Shown: piece after piece, positions 53,746 to 64,000 of the stretch
How the letters are laid out: every line of letters starts with the position of its first letter
How positions within the stretch are numbered: the first letter of the stretch is position 1
Assembly (NCBI GenBank): GCA_944474755.1
Contig: OX104123.1
Span: forward strand, 22,090,083 to 22,154,082
Reading direction: 5' to 3'
Length of the DNA stretch: 64,000 bases
Source: Limnoperna fortunei
Taxonomy: Eukaryota > Mollusca > Bivalvia > Mytilida > Modiolidae
Program-made: the position numbers and the translations under genes
Notes under the pieces: model-generated
What the model was told of the DNA's origin: nothing
The model's input: only the letters and a program-made list of their open reading frames with translations
The model's database searches: none

Positions 53746-54896
53746 TGTTTAAGGCATAAACTTATTAATAACAAATCAGCGGGGAAAACCGGATAGATGT
53801 TATTGGTTATCACTGTAAAGGTATAGATTATTCTTTAGGGTGGTAGCGCTACAAAGAGACTACACGTATCGACATCTACAAAAGGTTTTATAGGTTCAAG
53901 GAGCGTGGCTCTCTTCAAACATGTCAACCACTATAGTCCGCGTTCAGATTTTCCGTACTATAACTTCACAGCTTCGCTATCAGGGAACTCCCCTATCCAC
54001 AACATTAAGTCTCGTTCAGCAGCATAGCACTGGGAACCCACCAGTCTGCTCCCATAATCTCAATTTGGAATACGCCTGTTCGCGAATAAAACAGTGAGAG
54101 CTGTTTCTTGATAAGACAAATCGCGGGTCTAGCTTAGAGTTTTATAACAATATCATCGATAATGACATTTTACTTACAACCCAGAACTATCGTCTAGTGT
54201 TAATATTGATAAAACTCGAAGTGTTTAATTGACCCGCATGACCCTGAACATTTTGACTACTTTCATCAATATAAGATTATTCTACAACAAAGATTGACGT
54301 CACAAGCATTAAACAAATTGAACTACTGTAGGTTTGAAGACAACAACACATACCCATGGGGCCACACAAAATTCCAATATCATTATTCTACATATGATTT
54401 CTATATATCATATTTCATTGCGGAAAATCAATAGCTTGGTGTTTACATTATCAAACAAAAAGCTTTGAGTGTGTGACCCTTTTACAACACCCGGAACTCC
54501 TGGGATGTAATATTTTAATATATCAGATGTATACTTGAATGTTGTTTAACCTACAGAGTATTAATTCAGCTTTATTCAGGACGAAAACAAGATTATAAAC
54601 AACAATGTATGCCTTCTAACGCAGTTAAATACTTCGGTTTATTTCTCTATTTTAGGAATACAAGAGTTACTTCCCATTTTCAAGAGTTGTCTTTCATAAC
54701 AGCAGGTATCTTGTATTGAACAGATGGGGAAAAATCACGTTTTATTTTTTTTAAATAATGTCTGTGGACTGACTCTTCCGGTACAACTAAAAAAACTTTA
54801 GAATTAGTTTGCACGTCATAATAAATTTTACTGGATGCTTTGCTATATGTGAATAAAAAAAATATTGAAGAAAAACAACTTTTTACCCACAGTAGG
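53746..54896. other. Intergenic stretch with one dispersed-repeat piece
   Basis: 53,896-53,960 (GGCTCTCTTCAAACATG, then ACCACTATAGTCCGCG and AGATTTTCCGTAC) resembles 63,089-63,150 (GGCTCTCTTCAAACAGATC, ATTATGGTCGACG, AGACTTTCCGACA), which suggests an unnamed dispersed repeat. At about 54,558 a fragment TTCAGCTTTATTCAGGACG matches the retroposon-tail motif. Nothing else was recognised. Confidence 0.5.
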
Positions 54897-55085
54897 TACT
54901 ATAAAGTACCTGCTGTAAAGAACAGATAATTCTGCAAATGGGAGAGAAATCTTGTTTACCGCAAGTAGGGAATAACTTGGCCAACATATACTATAAAGTA
55001 CCTGCTGTAAAGAACAGATAACTCTGCAAATGGGAGATAAATCTTGTTTACCTCAAGTAGGGAATAACTTGGCCAACATATACTC
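54897..55085. repeat. 2 x 92-bp direct repeat
   Basis: ATAAAGTACCTGCTGTAAAG begins at 54,901 and 54,993. Both copies continue AACAGATAA(T/C)TCTGC, GGGAGA(G/T)AAATCTTG and AAGTAGGGAATAACTTGG. They differ at only a few bases. Confidence 0.93.
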
Positions 55086-57295
55086 TTAACGTTTGTTGTG
55101 ATTTTTGGCAATAAATTATTCCACTGGGTATTGTTTACATAAGACTGGCAGATAATATTCATATGAATTCTAGAACTATTAACTTAAACAGTGACATTTA
55201 ACTCAAATAGTGAAAAGCGCTCATGTGATCTAGATTGACGCCGACAGTTTTAATAGCGTAGCTCCACCCACCAGCACAGTATGATTCCATCTAAAGTTAT
55301 GTTGTTTTTTCCCTTTCCTTTCATTTATTTATTTGTTGTTTTGTAACAAGATACAGAAATGAGTGGCAGGAATATTTTTAAAAGTTGATCTAATATATGT
55401 CCAATATAGATCAACAGTACATTGATAAGTCATGACTATTTTTGTCCTGTTTAATTATAGCAATAAATGGAGGTGACTTGAATCCCTAGCGGAGCATTAT
55501 CAATTCAATCAATGTTATCACTAATGAGAACGCGTTGAAAAGATTATGTAATACAAAATTCCATGCTTCTAATTGTACTATTATTTTCAGTTGCTAAGAG
55601 ATGCTATTCTTGTCTCGAATGAAATATCCTTTCCTGGAAAATGCTATCAGACAATACGACAGATTCAAAAGTATTTATTATTATTTTTTTTTTAGTTCTT
55701 GTTACAGGGAGGTGGAGATGTTGTAATTAAATAGGACTATAAATAAAGGTTCTATTACATTGTAAGAATTAGCAAGAAAATTGTGAATAAATTCAATGAC
55801 AATCTGATGTCGAAAGTTCTTTAGATGTAGCTAAAAATAGATTTTCTCCTTTAAATAATTGTCCTTGTATGTTAGGCTTTTTTTCAATAGATTTAGATTA
55901 AACATATTTATTTGGAAATAAGCTATGGGAATAGATACATGTTTTACTACCTCTCCCAATACAAAATTTATATATATATAGCGAACATGTAATGACAACA
56001 TAGTACAACAGAATACAATATTCATAAATATTTATATTTGACGTTGTCAACGACAACAATGCGTCCCAGTACATTCATCTTCATTACCATACGAATTTTG
56101 ATCGTATGTAAATTTCAAAACGAGTTAAAACCAGCCTCAGCTTAAAGTTCACGATCCCTGTGAAATGAACAGAATATTTTCCTATTTTAGACGATATCGA
56201 TTTCATACAATAATTGATAATAGTATTATAGCGAATGTAGAAGGTATTTTATAAAGGAAAGAGTTCAAATTGCAACCATACAATGATACATCTGACAATC
56301 TTTATATTTTATTTAAACAAACGCAGATGTCGCCGGGGAGAAGGTGTGAATCATTTGACGGATAGACAACCTATGTGTTTTTTGTGCAAAACTTTTTCTC
56401 GTCACCTTGAAAACCAAAAACGATTGTATTGTCTCTAGTCTGATCACACACACACACACACTTACGAACACACACACAAATCGAATGCCACGATGTCCCC
56501 TTTTTTGTTCATATATCGTTATATATGAATTTTCGTAATAGGAAAAGGTCTTAACCAAGATACTGAAATTTGCATTTCTAAAAATCGAATGAAGTTTTAA
56601 TAGTGTACTGAAAATAAAGTACGAACGAGATAACAAAATTCGCAGACCATTTGTTTGTGACATACATATATATTCATTATTTTAGTCTGTACAGCATCGG
56701 TGGGTTGGGTTAACCACAACCGGCGTGTTTTGGATTACTAAAGTTTAGAATTGAACGCTGTTAAACACAGAGATCGGGGGATTAGAATATCTGTAAAACT
56801 GAGAGCTAGATTGATACTCTTACTCTTAGGCTGGTTTAACAGAAAATAGAAAGATTGTACCATTTTCGATCACACAATTTATAATGCTTTAGTATTCCGC
56901 ATATGAAATTTTTGCACAAATCTCTTGATACCTCATTAATGAAAAAACAATTCCGTCTAAACTAAATACAATGATCATTGTCTGTCTTGCAAACTATGGC
57001 AGCACGACAAAACAGTACTCACATGGCTTAGTGAAAACAATTTACATTTTTCAAAATAATATAAGAGAATGTATCCAATATTCTATTCGTGTTTTTCTTT
57101 TCGTTGTGACAGACAGTATTGAATTTCTTTTCAACTAGATTGCAAATAATAATGGAGGAAAAAACGTATAGCTTTAAATTTTCAAAAGGAGCTTAATGAA
57201 AATCACCATTTCCCACGATGAATCTTATTTTGTTACATTTCATGTCAGTAACAGCAGTTGGAAATCGGATAACATGTCGCAATTATCATGTGAAG
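55086..57295. other. AT-rich stretch of ~2.2 kb with microsatellites only
   Basis: Contains a (TA)n run at about 55,969-55,980 and (CA)n runs at 56,445-56,461 and 56,468-56,478. A 116-codon frame at 56,313-56,663 (minus) runs through the CA repeat, giving a V/C/F-rich stretch, and is not credible as a gene. Confidence 0.55.
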
Positions 57296-58620
57296 TCTCT
57301 AACAATATACAATACTAACGTAGCAACAATTATCACAATATACAGTACCAACGTAGCTACAATTACCACTCACATCACGCGAAGTTACAACAAGGTTCAG
57401 TACAACGTAGCTACAATTACCACGCGCATCAGGCGAAGTTCTAACAATATACAGTACAAGTAGCTACAATTACCACCCGCATCAGGCGGAGTTCGAACAA
57501 TATACAGTACAACGTAGCTACAATTACCACGCGCATCACGCGGAGTTCGAACAATATACAGTACAACGTCGCTACAATTACCACGCACATCAGGCGGAGT
57601 TCTAACAATATACAGTACTAACGTAGCTACAATTACCAAGCATATCAGGCGATGTTCTAACAATATACAGTACTTACGTATCTACAATAACCACGCACAT
57701 CACGCGAAGTTCTAACAATATACAGTACAACGTAGCTACAATTATCACGCACATCAGGTGTAGTTCTAACAATATACAGTACTAACGTAGCTACAATTAT
57801 CACGCACATCAGGTGTAGTTCTAACAATATACAGTACCAACGTAGATACAATTACCACGCGCATCACGCGGAGTTCTGAAATTATACAGTACTTACGTAG
57901 CTACAATTACCACGCGCATCACGCAGAGTTCTAACAATATACAGTACTAACGTAGCTACAATTATCACGCACATCAGGCGAAGTTCTGAAATTATACAGT
58001 ACTTACGTAGCTACAATTACACCACGCGCATCACGCGGAGTTCTAACAATATACAGTACTAACGTAGCTACAATTATCACGCACATCAGGCGAAGTTCTG
58101 AAATTATACAGTACTTACGTAGCTACAATTACCACGCGCATCACGCGGAGTTCTAACAATATACAGTACAACGTAGCTACAATTATCACGCACATCAGGC
58201 GAAGTTCTGAAATTATACAGTACAACGTAGCTACAATTACCACGCGCATCACGCGGAGTTCTAACAATATACAGTACTAACGTAGCTACAATTATCACGC
58301 ACATCAGGCGAAGTTCTGAAATTATACAGTACTTACGTAGCTACAATTACCCCGCACATCACGCGGAGTTCTAACAATATACAGTACTAACGTAGCTACA
58401 ATTATCACGCACATCAGGCGAAGTTCTAACAATATACAGTACAACGTAGCTACAATTACCACGCGCATCACGATGAGTTCTAACAATATACAGTACTAAC
58501 GTAGCTACAATTATCACGCACATCAGGCCAAGTTCGAACACAATATACAGTACCAACGTAACTACAATTACCACGCACATCACAAGAAGTTCTAACAATA
58601 TACAGTACAACGTAGCCACA
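57296..58620. repeat. Minisatellite array, ~25 units of ~53-56 bp
   Basis: Units follow CAATATACAGTAC(T)AACGTA, GCTACAATTA(C/T)CACGC and (A/G)CATCA(G/C)GCG(A/G)AGTTC. The ACGTAGCTAC core occurs about 25 times between 57,319 and 58,615. Two alternating flavours are visible (ATTATCACGCACATCAGGCG and ATTACCACGCGCATCACGCG), in places forming a ~110-bp dimer. Open frames on the minus strand translate into a repeating V-L-Y-I-V-R-T peptide, but single-base length differences between units break every frame, so I do not call a gene. Confidence 0.95.
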
Positions 58621-59039
58621 ATGACTTGTCATGCAAATACCGCAAACGTCTAACAATGTGCTGTTCCGTCATGATAACATTTTCAATTAACTTACATCAC
58701 GCACACCTTTTTAATGTGTGCCCGTAAGCTGTGTATTTAGAAAAGACATGGCAACTTGGGCAGATCTACAACTAAGCATTTCCTTGGAGGGTACTTGACA
58801 ATTTTTTTTACTTTCTTTGCAGAAACAAATGCACCTGCAAAAATGTAAGCTCATATAAATCGGCTATACAGATACAGGAACCCCAACAAACACATACATG
58901 TATATTGAATTAGAAGAATAATTTAATTTCATATTCAGGGCCATGTTTTATAAAACTTCTTGAATTGAGATTTTCCTACAATTAGGGGGTTTCTATGTTT
59001 TCGTGCAATTTATTTAATTAGTCAATATGTTAGTTGCAA
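58621..59039. other. Intergenic stretch, nothing recognised
   Basis: No repeat or frame of note. Confidence 0.55.
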
Positions 59040-59131
59040 AAATCTGGCGATCCTGGTCAATTCGAATTTGAGTCGAGTACACCCTGTTTGCAGTGAGACT
59101 CGAACCCGCAACCTCAGCGTTGACGGACCAC
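59040..59131 (-). mobile_element. SINE (minus strand), left half of an interrupted copy
   Basis: The reverse complement reads GGTCCGTCAACGCTGAGG, the B-box-like GGGTTCGAGTCTCACTGC, then GGGTGTACTCGACTC. It breaks off at the point where the next SINE segment would read TTGATC. That segment is found at 59,727, after an insertion. Confidence 0.72.
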
Positions 59132-59719
59132 TAGCTACAATAATGTAGTTCCTTTCTTATAGACGGAGATACAAAGAGGTCCCATTACTCGTAATGGAGC
59201 GAAAACAATCTTGGGATATTTCCGCTATTAAACTGCTATCATTGCTTAATTTATATTTTTCCTTTCTCCGCCGTTCAGCTGACATTTATACAATGTCTAA
59301 TTAAATAATTTTAAAACTTTTTCGAAATCATGGCATTGTTGACGGAATTGAAATGGTGGAGTGTAGAGTTGTAAAAGCGTATCGGTAAAAATGTGATCCC
59401 AGATAATGCAATCAACTGGAAAACTTGATCCGGATGATAATTTTTGCCACATAGATTCAGACATTATGCACTTCCGGAATTTAAATTTTGACAGCAATGC
59501 CCTTATTTCGAGTAAAGTGTAAAACTCCAGTTCTGTAACGAACAAGATGTTGTAGAAATATCAGTTAAACTTTAAAGACATTAAAAAGTATGTAGCTATT
59601 CAGGGAAACAGTTTAATAGCTGATTATATGCATAAAAACCCCGGGTGTGAATCACTCCCGGCTTGGTCCATTACTAGTTATAAGACCTCTTTGTAGCTCC
59701 GTCCATAAAAAATGAGCTA
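59132..59719. mobile_element. Terminal-inverted-repeat (foldback) element inserted in a SINE, ~588 bp
   Basis: The sub-terminal inverted arms are 59,158-59,198 and 59,667-59,707. Both contain TATAGACGGAG/TATGGACGGAG, then TACAAAGAGGTC and a TAATGGA end when read in the same sense. A second exact pair lies inside: GCTATTAAACTG at 59,224-59,235 and its complement at 59,609-59,620. The outermost bases suggest TAGCT...AGCTA ends. No transposase is encoded, and the 82-codon frame inside (59,297-59,545) has no motif. It is probably a MITE-like element of unknown family. Confidence 0.68.
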
Positions 59720-59786
59720 AACGACTTGATCAATAGTAGACGAGCTACCTGAACCAATCGGCCACCTAGGCCCCCTTCTAGAATGG
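59720..59786 (-). mobile_element. SINE (minus strand), right half of the interrupted copy
   Basis: The reverse complement reads GGTGGCCGATTGGTTCAGGT, then AGCTCGTCTACTATTGATCA. This is the A-box side of the tRNA-like head and supplies exactly what is missing from the half at 59,040-59,131. Confidence 0.68.
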
Positions 59787-59986
59787 ACAAGTTTTTACTC
59801 TTTCCTAACTATCTTTGAGGACCGAGTTTTATGGGTTATTAGTCATCTTATTTTAAGCACGTGACCTTGTGACCTGTAAACACTAAGGTCAGTTTTAGCC
59901 TTACTGTGGGCAGGTTGTGATTAACTGCAAACGTAATTGACATGGATTGTCAATTTATCTGCCAAAGGTTGATGCTTTTTAGCGAT

Positions 59987-60063
59987 TACTCCGGCTTCCT
60001 CCCCAAAGAAATTATGTTGGTGATAAAAATTGCTGAAGGTAACGTTAAATATCAAACAAACAC
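59987..60063 (+). mobile_element. SINE 3' end fragment, plus strand
   Basis: ACTCCGGCTTCCTCCCCAAA, then AAAATTGCTGAAGGTAACG and TTAAATATCAAACAAACAC. This is the GCTGAA...ACGTTAAA...CAAAC tail without a head. Confidence 0.62.
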
Positions 60064-60780
60064 TCTCGTCGACCCATAACTAGTAATTGTAGCTAGCTAG
60101 TTGAAAGGTTCTTGTGCTATTTTCTGCAAAATTTCTGCAAGAGGAATATGTTGATGCGTGGATTAATTTGATTGCCACTGGAAAAGCGGTATTCGTTTAT
60201 AAACATTCGATCAATAAAACCCTTTTATCAAGTCCAAATGTACTGCATCATATAGCGTAACGGCTTGTTTTCTATATAAAGCTCGCAAACAATAAAGTTT
60301 TAATTTTAAACAGAATCAATTATTTTTGCATGAAATGAAATTTGCTTTTCCGTTTAATAATTCCATTGAACCGAGTTGCACTTTGTTAAAATTGCCACTT
60401 AGCGCTTCTGTCAAAATTGATTTTCAGATTGCATTCAGTGTTTGAAGGATACTCGGAACACATTATAGAGAACAAAATATAACGATAAAAAAAGGAAGCA
60501 ACGCAAAGTACGTTATGTTAAATATACAATGTTTATAATGTTTTGTATAATGGGGTAAACATTTGAAATCGATTCACTAGAATTGATGACAAACTTGTTT
60601 TCCAACTATAAAAATAGATTTCATAGTTCGGAATCTTATCTCTTGCGGCTATCTATATTTTGCTAACTTCGAAAATTTACTAGCTTTTTATATATGAAAA
60701 TTCGTTTATATCCTGAAGTTAAAATGCACGCGTAGGGTTAGTATTACTCTCACGGCTAATTGTTTGCACAGTGTATTACA
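60064..60780. other. Intergenic stretch, nothing recognised
   Basis: About 700 bp, AT-rich, with no repeat or open frame that can be supported. Confidence 0.55.
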
Positions 60781-62650
60781 GCTAAACGTCTTAACCGTGC
60801 ATGGATAAGTACCTTCAATTAAAAATATAACTATACACCTTAACCATGCATGGCGAATTTTCTCCAATTATTTGTCTAAAATTACCTTAGCCACATATGG
60901 CTGGAATAACCAACAACCTTAACCACGCATTGCCTTCAATGCTAACCCCTCATTAAGGGCCTTTGGATAAGTGATTTATATATAATTAACCACCTTAACC
61001 AAGCATGGCGCAATGTATACTTTAAATAATTAACCACCTTAACCAAGCATGGCGCAATGTATACTTTAAATGATTAACCACCTTAACCAAGCATGGCGCC
61101 ATGTATACTTTAAATAATTAACTACCTTAACCAAGCATGGCGCCATGTATACTTTAAATAATTAACTACCTTAACCAAGCATGGCGCCATGTATACTTAA
61201 TATAATTAACCACCTTAACCAAGCATGGCGCCATGTATAATTAATATAATTAACCACCTTAACCAAGCATGGCGCCATGTATACTTAATATAATTATCCA
61301 CCTTAACCAAGCATGGCGCCATGTATACTTAATATAATTATCCACCTTAACCAAGCATGGCGCCATGTATAATTAATATAATTATCCACCTTAACCAAGC
61401 ATGGCGCCATGTATACTTAATATAATTATCCACCTTAACCAAGCATGGCGCCATGTATACTTAATATAATTATCCACCTTAACCAAGCATGGCGCCATGT
61501 ATACTTAATATAATTATCCACCTTAACCAAGCATGGCGCCATGTATAATTAATATAATTATCCACCTTAACCAAGCATGGCGCCATGTATAATTAATATA
61601 ATTATCCACCTTAACCAAGCATGGCGCCATGTATACTTAATATAATTATCCACCTTAACCAAGCATGGCGCCATGTATACTTAATATAATTAACCACCTT
61701 AACCAAGCATGGCGCCATGTATACCTAATATAATTAACCACCTTAACCAAGCATAGCGCCATGTATACATAATATAATTAACCACCTTAACCAAGCATGG
61801 CGCCATGTATACATAATATAATTAACCACCTTAACCAAGCATGGCGCCATGTATACTTAATATAATTAACCACCTTAACCAAGCATGGCGCCATGCATAC
61901 TTAATATAATTAACCACCTTAACCAAGCATGGCGCCATGTATACTTAATATAATTATCCACCTTAACCAAGCATGGCGCAATGTATACTTAATATAATTA
62001 ACCACCTTAACCAAGCATGGCGCCATGTATACTTAATATAATTATCCACCTTAACCAAGCATGGCGCCATGTATACTTAATATAATTATCCACCTTAACC
62101 AAGCATGGCGCCATGTATACTTAATATAATTAACCACCTTAACCAAGCATGGCGCCATGTATACTTAATATAATTATCCACCTTAACCAAGCATGGCGCC
62201 ATGTATACTTAATATAATTATCCACCTTAACCAAGCATGGCGCCATGTATACTTAATATAATTAACCACCTTAACCAAGCATGGCGCCATGTATACTTAA
62301 TATAATTAACCACCTTAACCAAGCATGGCGCCATGTATACCTAATATAATTAACCACCTTAACCAAGCATGGCGCCATGTATACTTAATATAATTAACCA
62401 CCTTAACCAAGCATGGCGCCATGTATACCTAATATAATTAAACACCTTAACCAAGAATGGCGCCATGTATACTTAATATAATTAACCACCTTAACCAAGC
62501 ATGGAGCAGTGTCAAAAGTTAATATAACTGCCAACCGTAACCGCGCATAGCGCAGTATTGTCAATGGTTAATATAACTAACAATGGTATACACGCATGGC
62601 ACAGCGTTTCCAATGGTTATAATATAACCACGCGTGGTTTGATGCAAATA
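60781..62650. repeat. 44-bp satellite array with degenerate edges
   Basis: The monomer is CACCTTAACCAAGCATGGCG, CCATGTATACTTAATATAAT, TAAC. CACCTTAACC at 60,991 and the last clean copy at 62,487 are 1,496 bp apart, exactly 34 x 44, so 35 core monomers show no net length change. Most carry the 12-bp perfect palindrome CATGGCGCCATG. The first two core units and one at about 61,983 have GCGCAATG instead. Units at 60,785-60,960 and 62,500-62,650 are diverged and irregular in length, as expected at satellite edges. No homology to the 40-bp satellite was seen. Confidence 0.97.
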
Positions 62651-63083
62651 ACCTGAGTAATCATGCATGGTTAAGTGTCTTTAGTAATTAATATTACTTT
62701 TCTGTTACAAACAAATTATCATTTTGGAATGAAAATAAATTTTCGCCATCTTGTTTCGTTGGCTTTGTGTCGTGTACTCAACATTAACTAGCGAGTATTT
62801 GACCCAAAAGATCTGTTCAATTAATTTTACACCGACTACGCAGCCATCCACGAGTTATGTTGTCGAGAGAAGCTTTACCAAGACAAGACTGCAATGGATG
62901 GGATGTTTTATATTTCCGACTGACTGGTTGCTTATCCTCTAGTAGTGAGATTGTCATGTATATTGGGTATACTAAGACATTAAGTCAAGAAAAGTGGCAT
63001 GGACCAATGACAATCTGTAATGTATGGAGCTTTGGGAGAGTAAAAGGGATTTTCCCTCACTTACAAACGGACGGGCTTCTAAC
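62651..63083. other. Intergenic stretch, no supported gene
   Basis: Overlapping frames of 63 codons (62,751-62,942) and 78 codons (62,857-63,093) lie in different phases and show no recognisable protein motif. The 3' part leads into a dispersed repeat at 63,084. Confidence 0.5.
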
Positions 63084-63180
63084 GAGAACGTAGCTAGGCT
63101 CTCTTCAAACAGATCGTTCATTATGGTCGACGATTAGACTTTCCGACAATCCCATCGGGGAAATATTTCCTATCCTCAAT
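63084..63180 (+). repeat. Dispersed-repeat piece similar to 53.9 kb
   Basis: Shares GGCTCTCTTCAAACA and a downstream AGA(C/T)TTTCCG with 53,896-53,960, with moderate similarity between. The family is not identified. Confidence 0.45.
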
Positions 63181-63190
63181 TTGTTAATGT

Positions 63191-63277
63191 TTGTGTTGTA
63201 GGCGATTCTGTACGTCGAACTTTACGAGCCTCCTTGTGTTGTAGGCGATTCTATAGGTCGAACCTTACGAGCCTCCT
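63191..63277. repeat. 2 x 43-bp direct repeat
   Basis: GTGTTGTAGGCGATTCT starts at 63,193 and 63,236. Both copies continue TCGAAC(T/C)TTACGAGCCTCC. Confidence 0.93.
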
Positions 63278-63837
63278 ATTTATCCTAAAGTGAAACACTG
63301 TAAAATTCTATTTTGTATTTTAGTATAGTTCCGGAAGGCTAATTGGTACCTTATATATATTATAATATACATATATGGTTCATCCATACGGTTTAAAGCA
63401 GCGGTCGTACAATAGATTGTAAATAAAAAGAAGCTTTTATTCTGTTTGACATGCGGGGAAGATAACTCTGTAAGACAACCAGAGACATTCCAAGTAGTTT
63501 CTTTATTCGGAACAAATAGTTTCTTTGTTAGACAGATCATAAGAGGCTTGATGTAAAATGTCACGTACGGTTTTAGGGAAAAAAGAATTTTTAGTTATTT
63601 GAAATATTATCTGACTACAAATAGTGCATTTACATCATAATTGTCAACTATAAACACGAAATCAATTATTTATTCCATACCGACAGTTATGAACACAATT
63701 TAACAATTTATTAACAGTGATGTTTTTGTGGTAACGATGTTTGGAGTACATGTTTATATACAGTACACAATCGTTTAATTTGTTCATCGTCACTTTGAAC
63801 TAATTTCCCAGCTTAATAGTGGCGTTTAGTTTTATAG
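63278..63837. other. Intergenic stretch, nothing recognised
   Basis: About 560 bp, AT-rich. The 94-codon frame at 63,280-63,564 (minus) has no motif. Confidence 0.55.
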
Positions 63838-64000
63838 AGTGGAGAAAGCCGGTGTTGCCGGTAAAATATCCCGACCGTCGGGCAGGAAAACTGCTGACAT
63901 CATAGTCAATTAAGATCGACGTTGAGCGCACCTTCCACAAATTCAAGCTTCAGTGTAGACATGCCCTTGAATAAGAACATGACTAACTACCACTCAGCCC
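63838..64000 (-). mobile_element. tRNA-headed SINE, minus strand, cut by the window edge
   Basis: The reverse complement reads GGGCTGAGTGGTAGTTAGTC, then GGGCATGTCTACACTGAAGC, a decayed B-box region CTTGAATTTGTGGAAG, GTGCGCTCAACGTCGATCTT, AATTGAC and AGTTTTCCTGCCCGACGG. Same order as the other SINE copies. The 5' end of the element lies at or beyond the window edge. Confidence 0.7.

Noticed and set aside
56313..56663. 116-codon open frame, minus strand
   Set aside because: Its middle is the translated CA microsatellite. No motif elsewhere.
57397..58619. Four minus-strand frames with V-L-Y-I-V-R-T repeats
   Set aside because: They are translations of the ~54-bp minisatellite. Unit-length differences of 1-2 bp break each frame.
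59297..59545. 82-codon frame inside the inverted-repeat element as a transposase
   Set aside because: Too short and without any catalytic or DNA-binding motif that I can see.
62751..63093. Two overlapping plus-strand frames after the 44-bp satellite
   Set aside because: They lie in different phases, are short and have no motif. The second ends near a dispersed repeat.
1..64000. Endogenous virus or retrovirus-like genes
   Set aside because: No polymerase, integrase, capsid-like or LTR signature was found in any frame.

Overview
This window looks like non-coding, repeat-dense DNA from a eukaryotic nuclear genome, most likely a mollusc and probably a bivalve. I infer this from the repeats. There are several copies of a tRNA-headed SINE whose 3' part ends in 'gcgttaaa' plus CAAA-rich tails, and several copies of a retroposon-like tail built from a TTGA/TCAA microsatellite joined to a 'TTTTACGTCCAGC' block. 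Both resemble repeats that are common in molluscan genomes. No open reading frame in the 64 kb gives a protein I can recognise. The longest is 146 codons and is largely antisense SINE. I therefore call no gene.

Region 1 (1-41,235) is one continuous head-to-tail satellite of about 1,030 monomers of 40 bp, cut by the left window edge. The 40-mer is itself a diverged dimer of two 20-bp halves (14 of 20 positions match). The array has a large-scale order: variant monomers act as landmarks and define blocks of about 2.0-4.4 kb that recur in the order D-like, A, B, C, A*, C, A, B, D, D, D*. D1 and D2 share a 4,353-bp period at every landmark checked, with only scattered single-base differences. D reads as a chimera of the head of C, a segment like the left end of the array, and the tail of B. 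From 35.1 kb rightward the order decays into local duplications (401, 1,022 and 120 bp) and one inverted patch. A retroposon-like insert at 41,236-41,544 splits off a last two-monomer island.

Region 2 (41.6-57.3 kb) is AT-rich DNA with no detectable gene. It holds SINE copies in both orientations, foldback or inverted-repeat elements (41.9, 45.6-46.1 and 49.3 kb), a dispersed repeat at 44.1-44.8 kb, and small tandem repeats (3 x 59, 3 x 47, about 7 x 47, 2 x 92 bp). Two of these tandem repeats are built from the retroposon tail.

Region 3 (57.3-64 kb) has two more sizeable unrelated tandem arrays: about 25 units of about 54 bp (57.3-58.6 kb), and a 44-bp satellite (60.8-62.65 kb) most of whose monomers carry the 12-bp palindrome CATGGCGCCATG. 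Between them a SINE is interrupted by a terminal-inverted-repeat element of about 588 bp. Another SINE runs off the right edge.

The noteworthy content is structural: a large satellite with nested, mosaic higher-order organisation, caught together with its decaying edge. It may be centromeric, pericentromeric or other heterochromatin. The sequence alone does not decide this.
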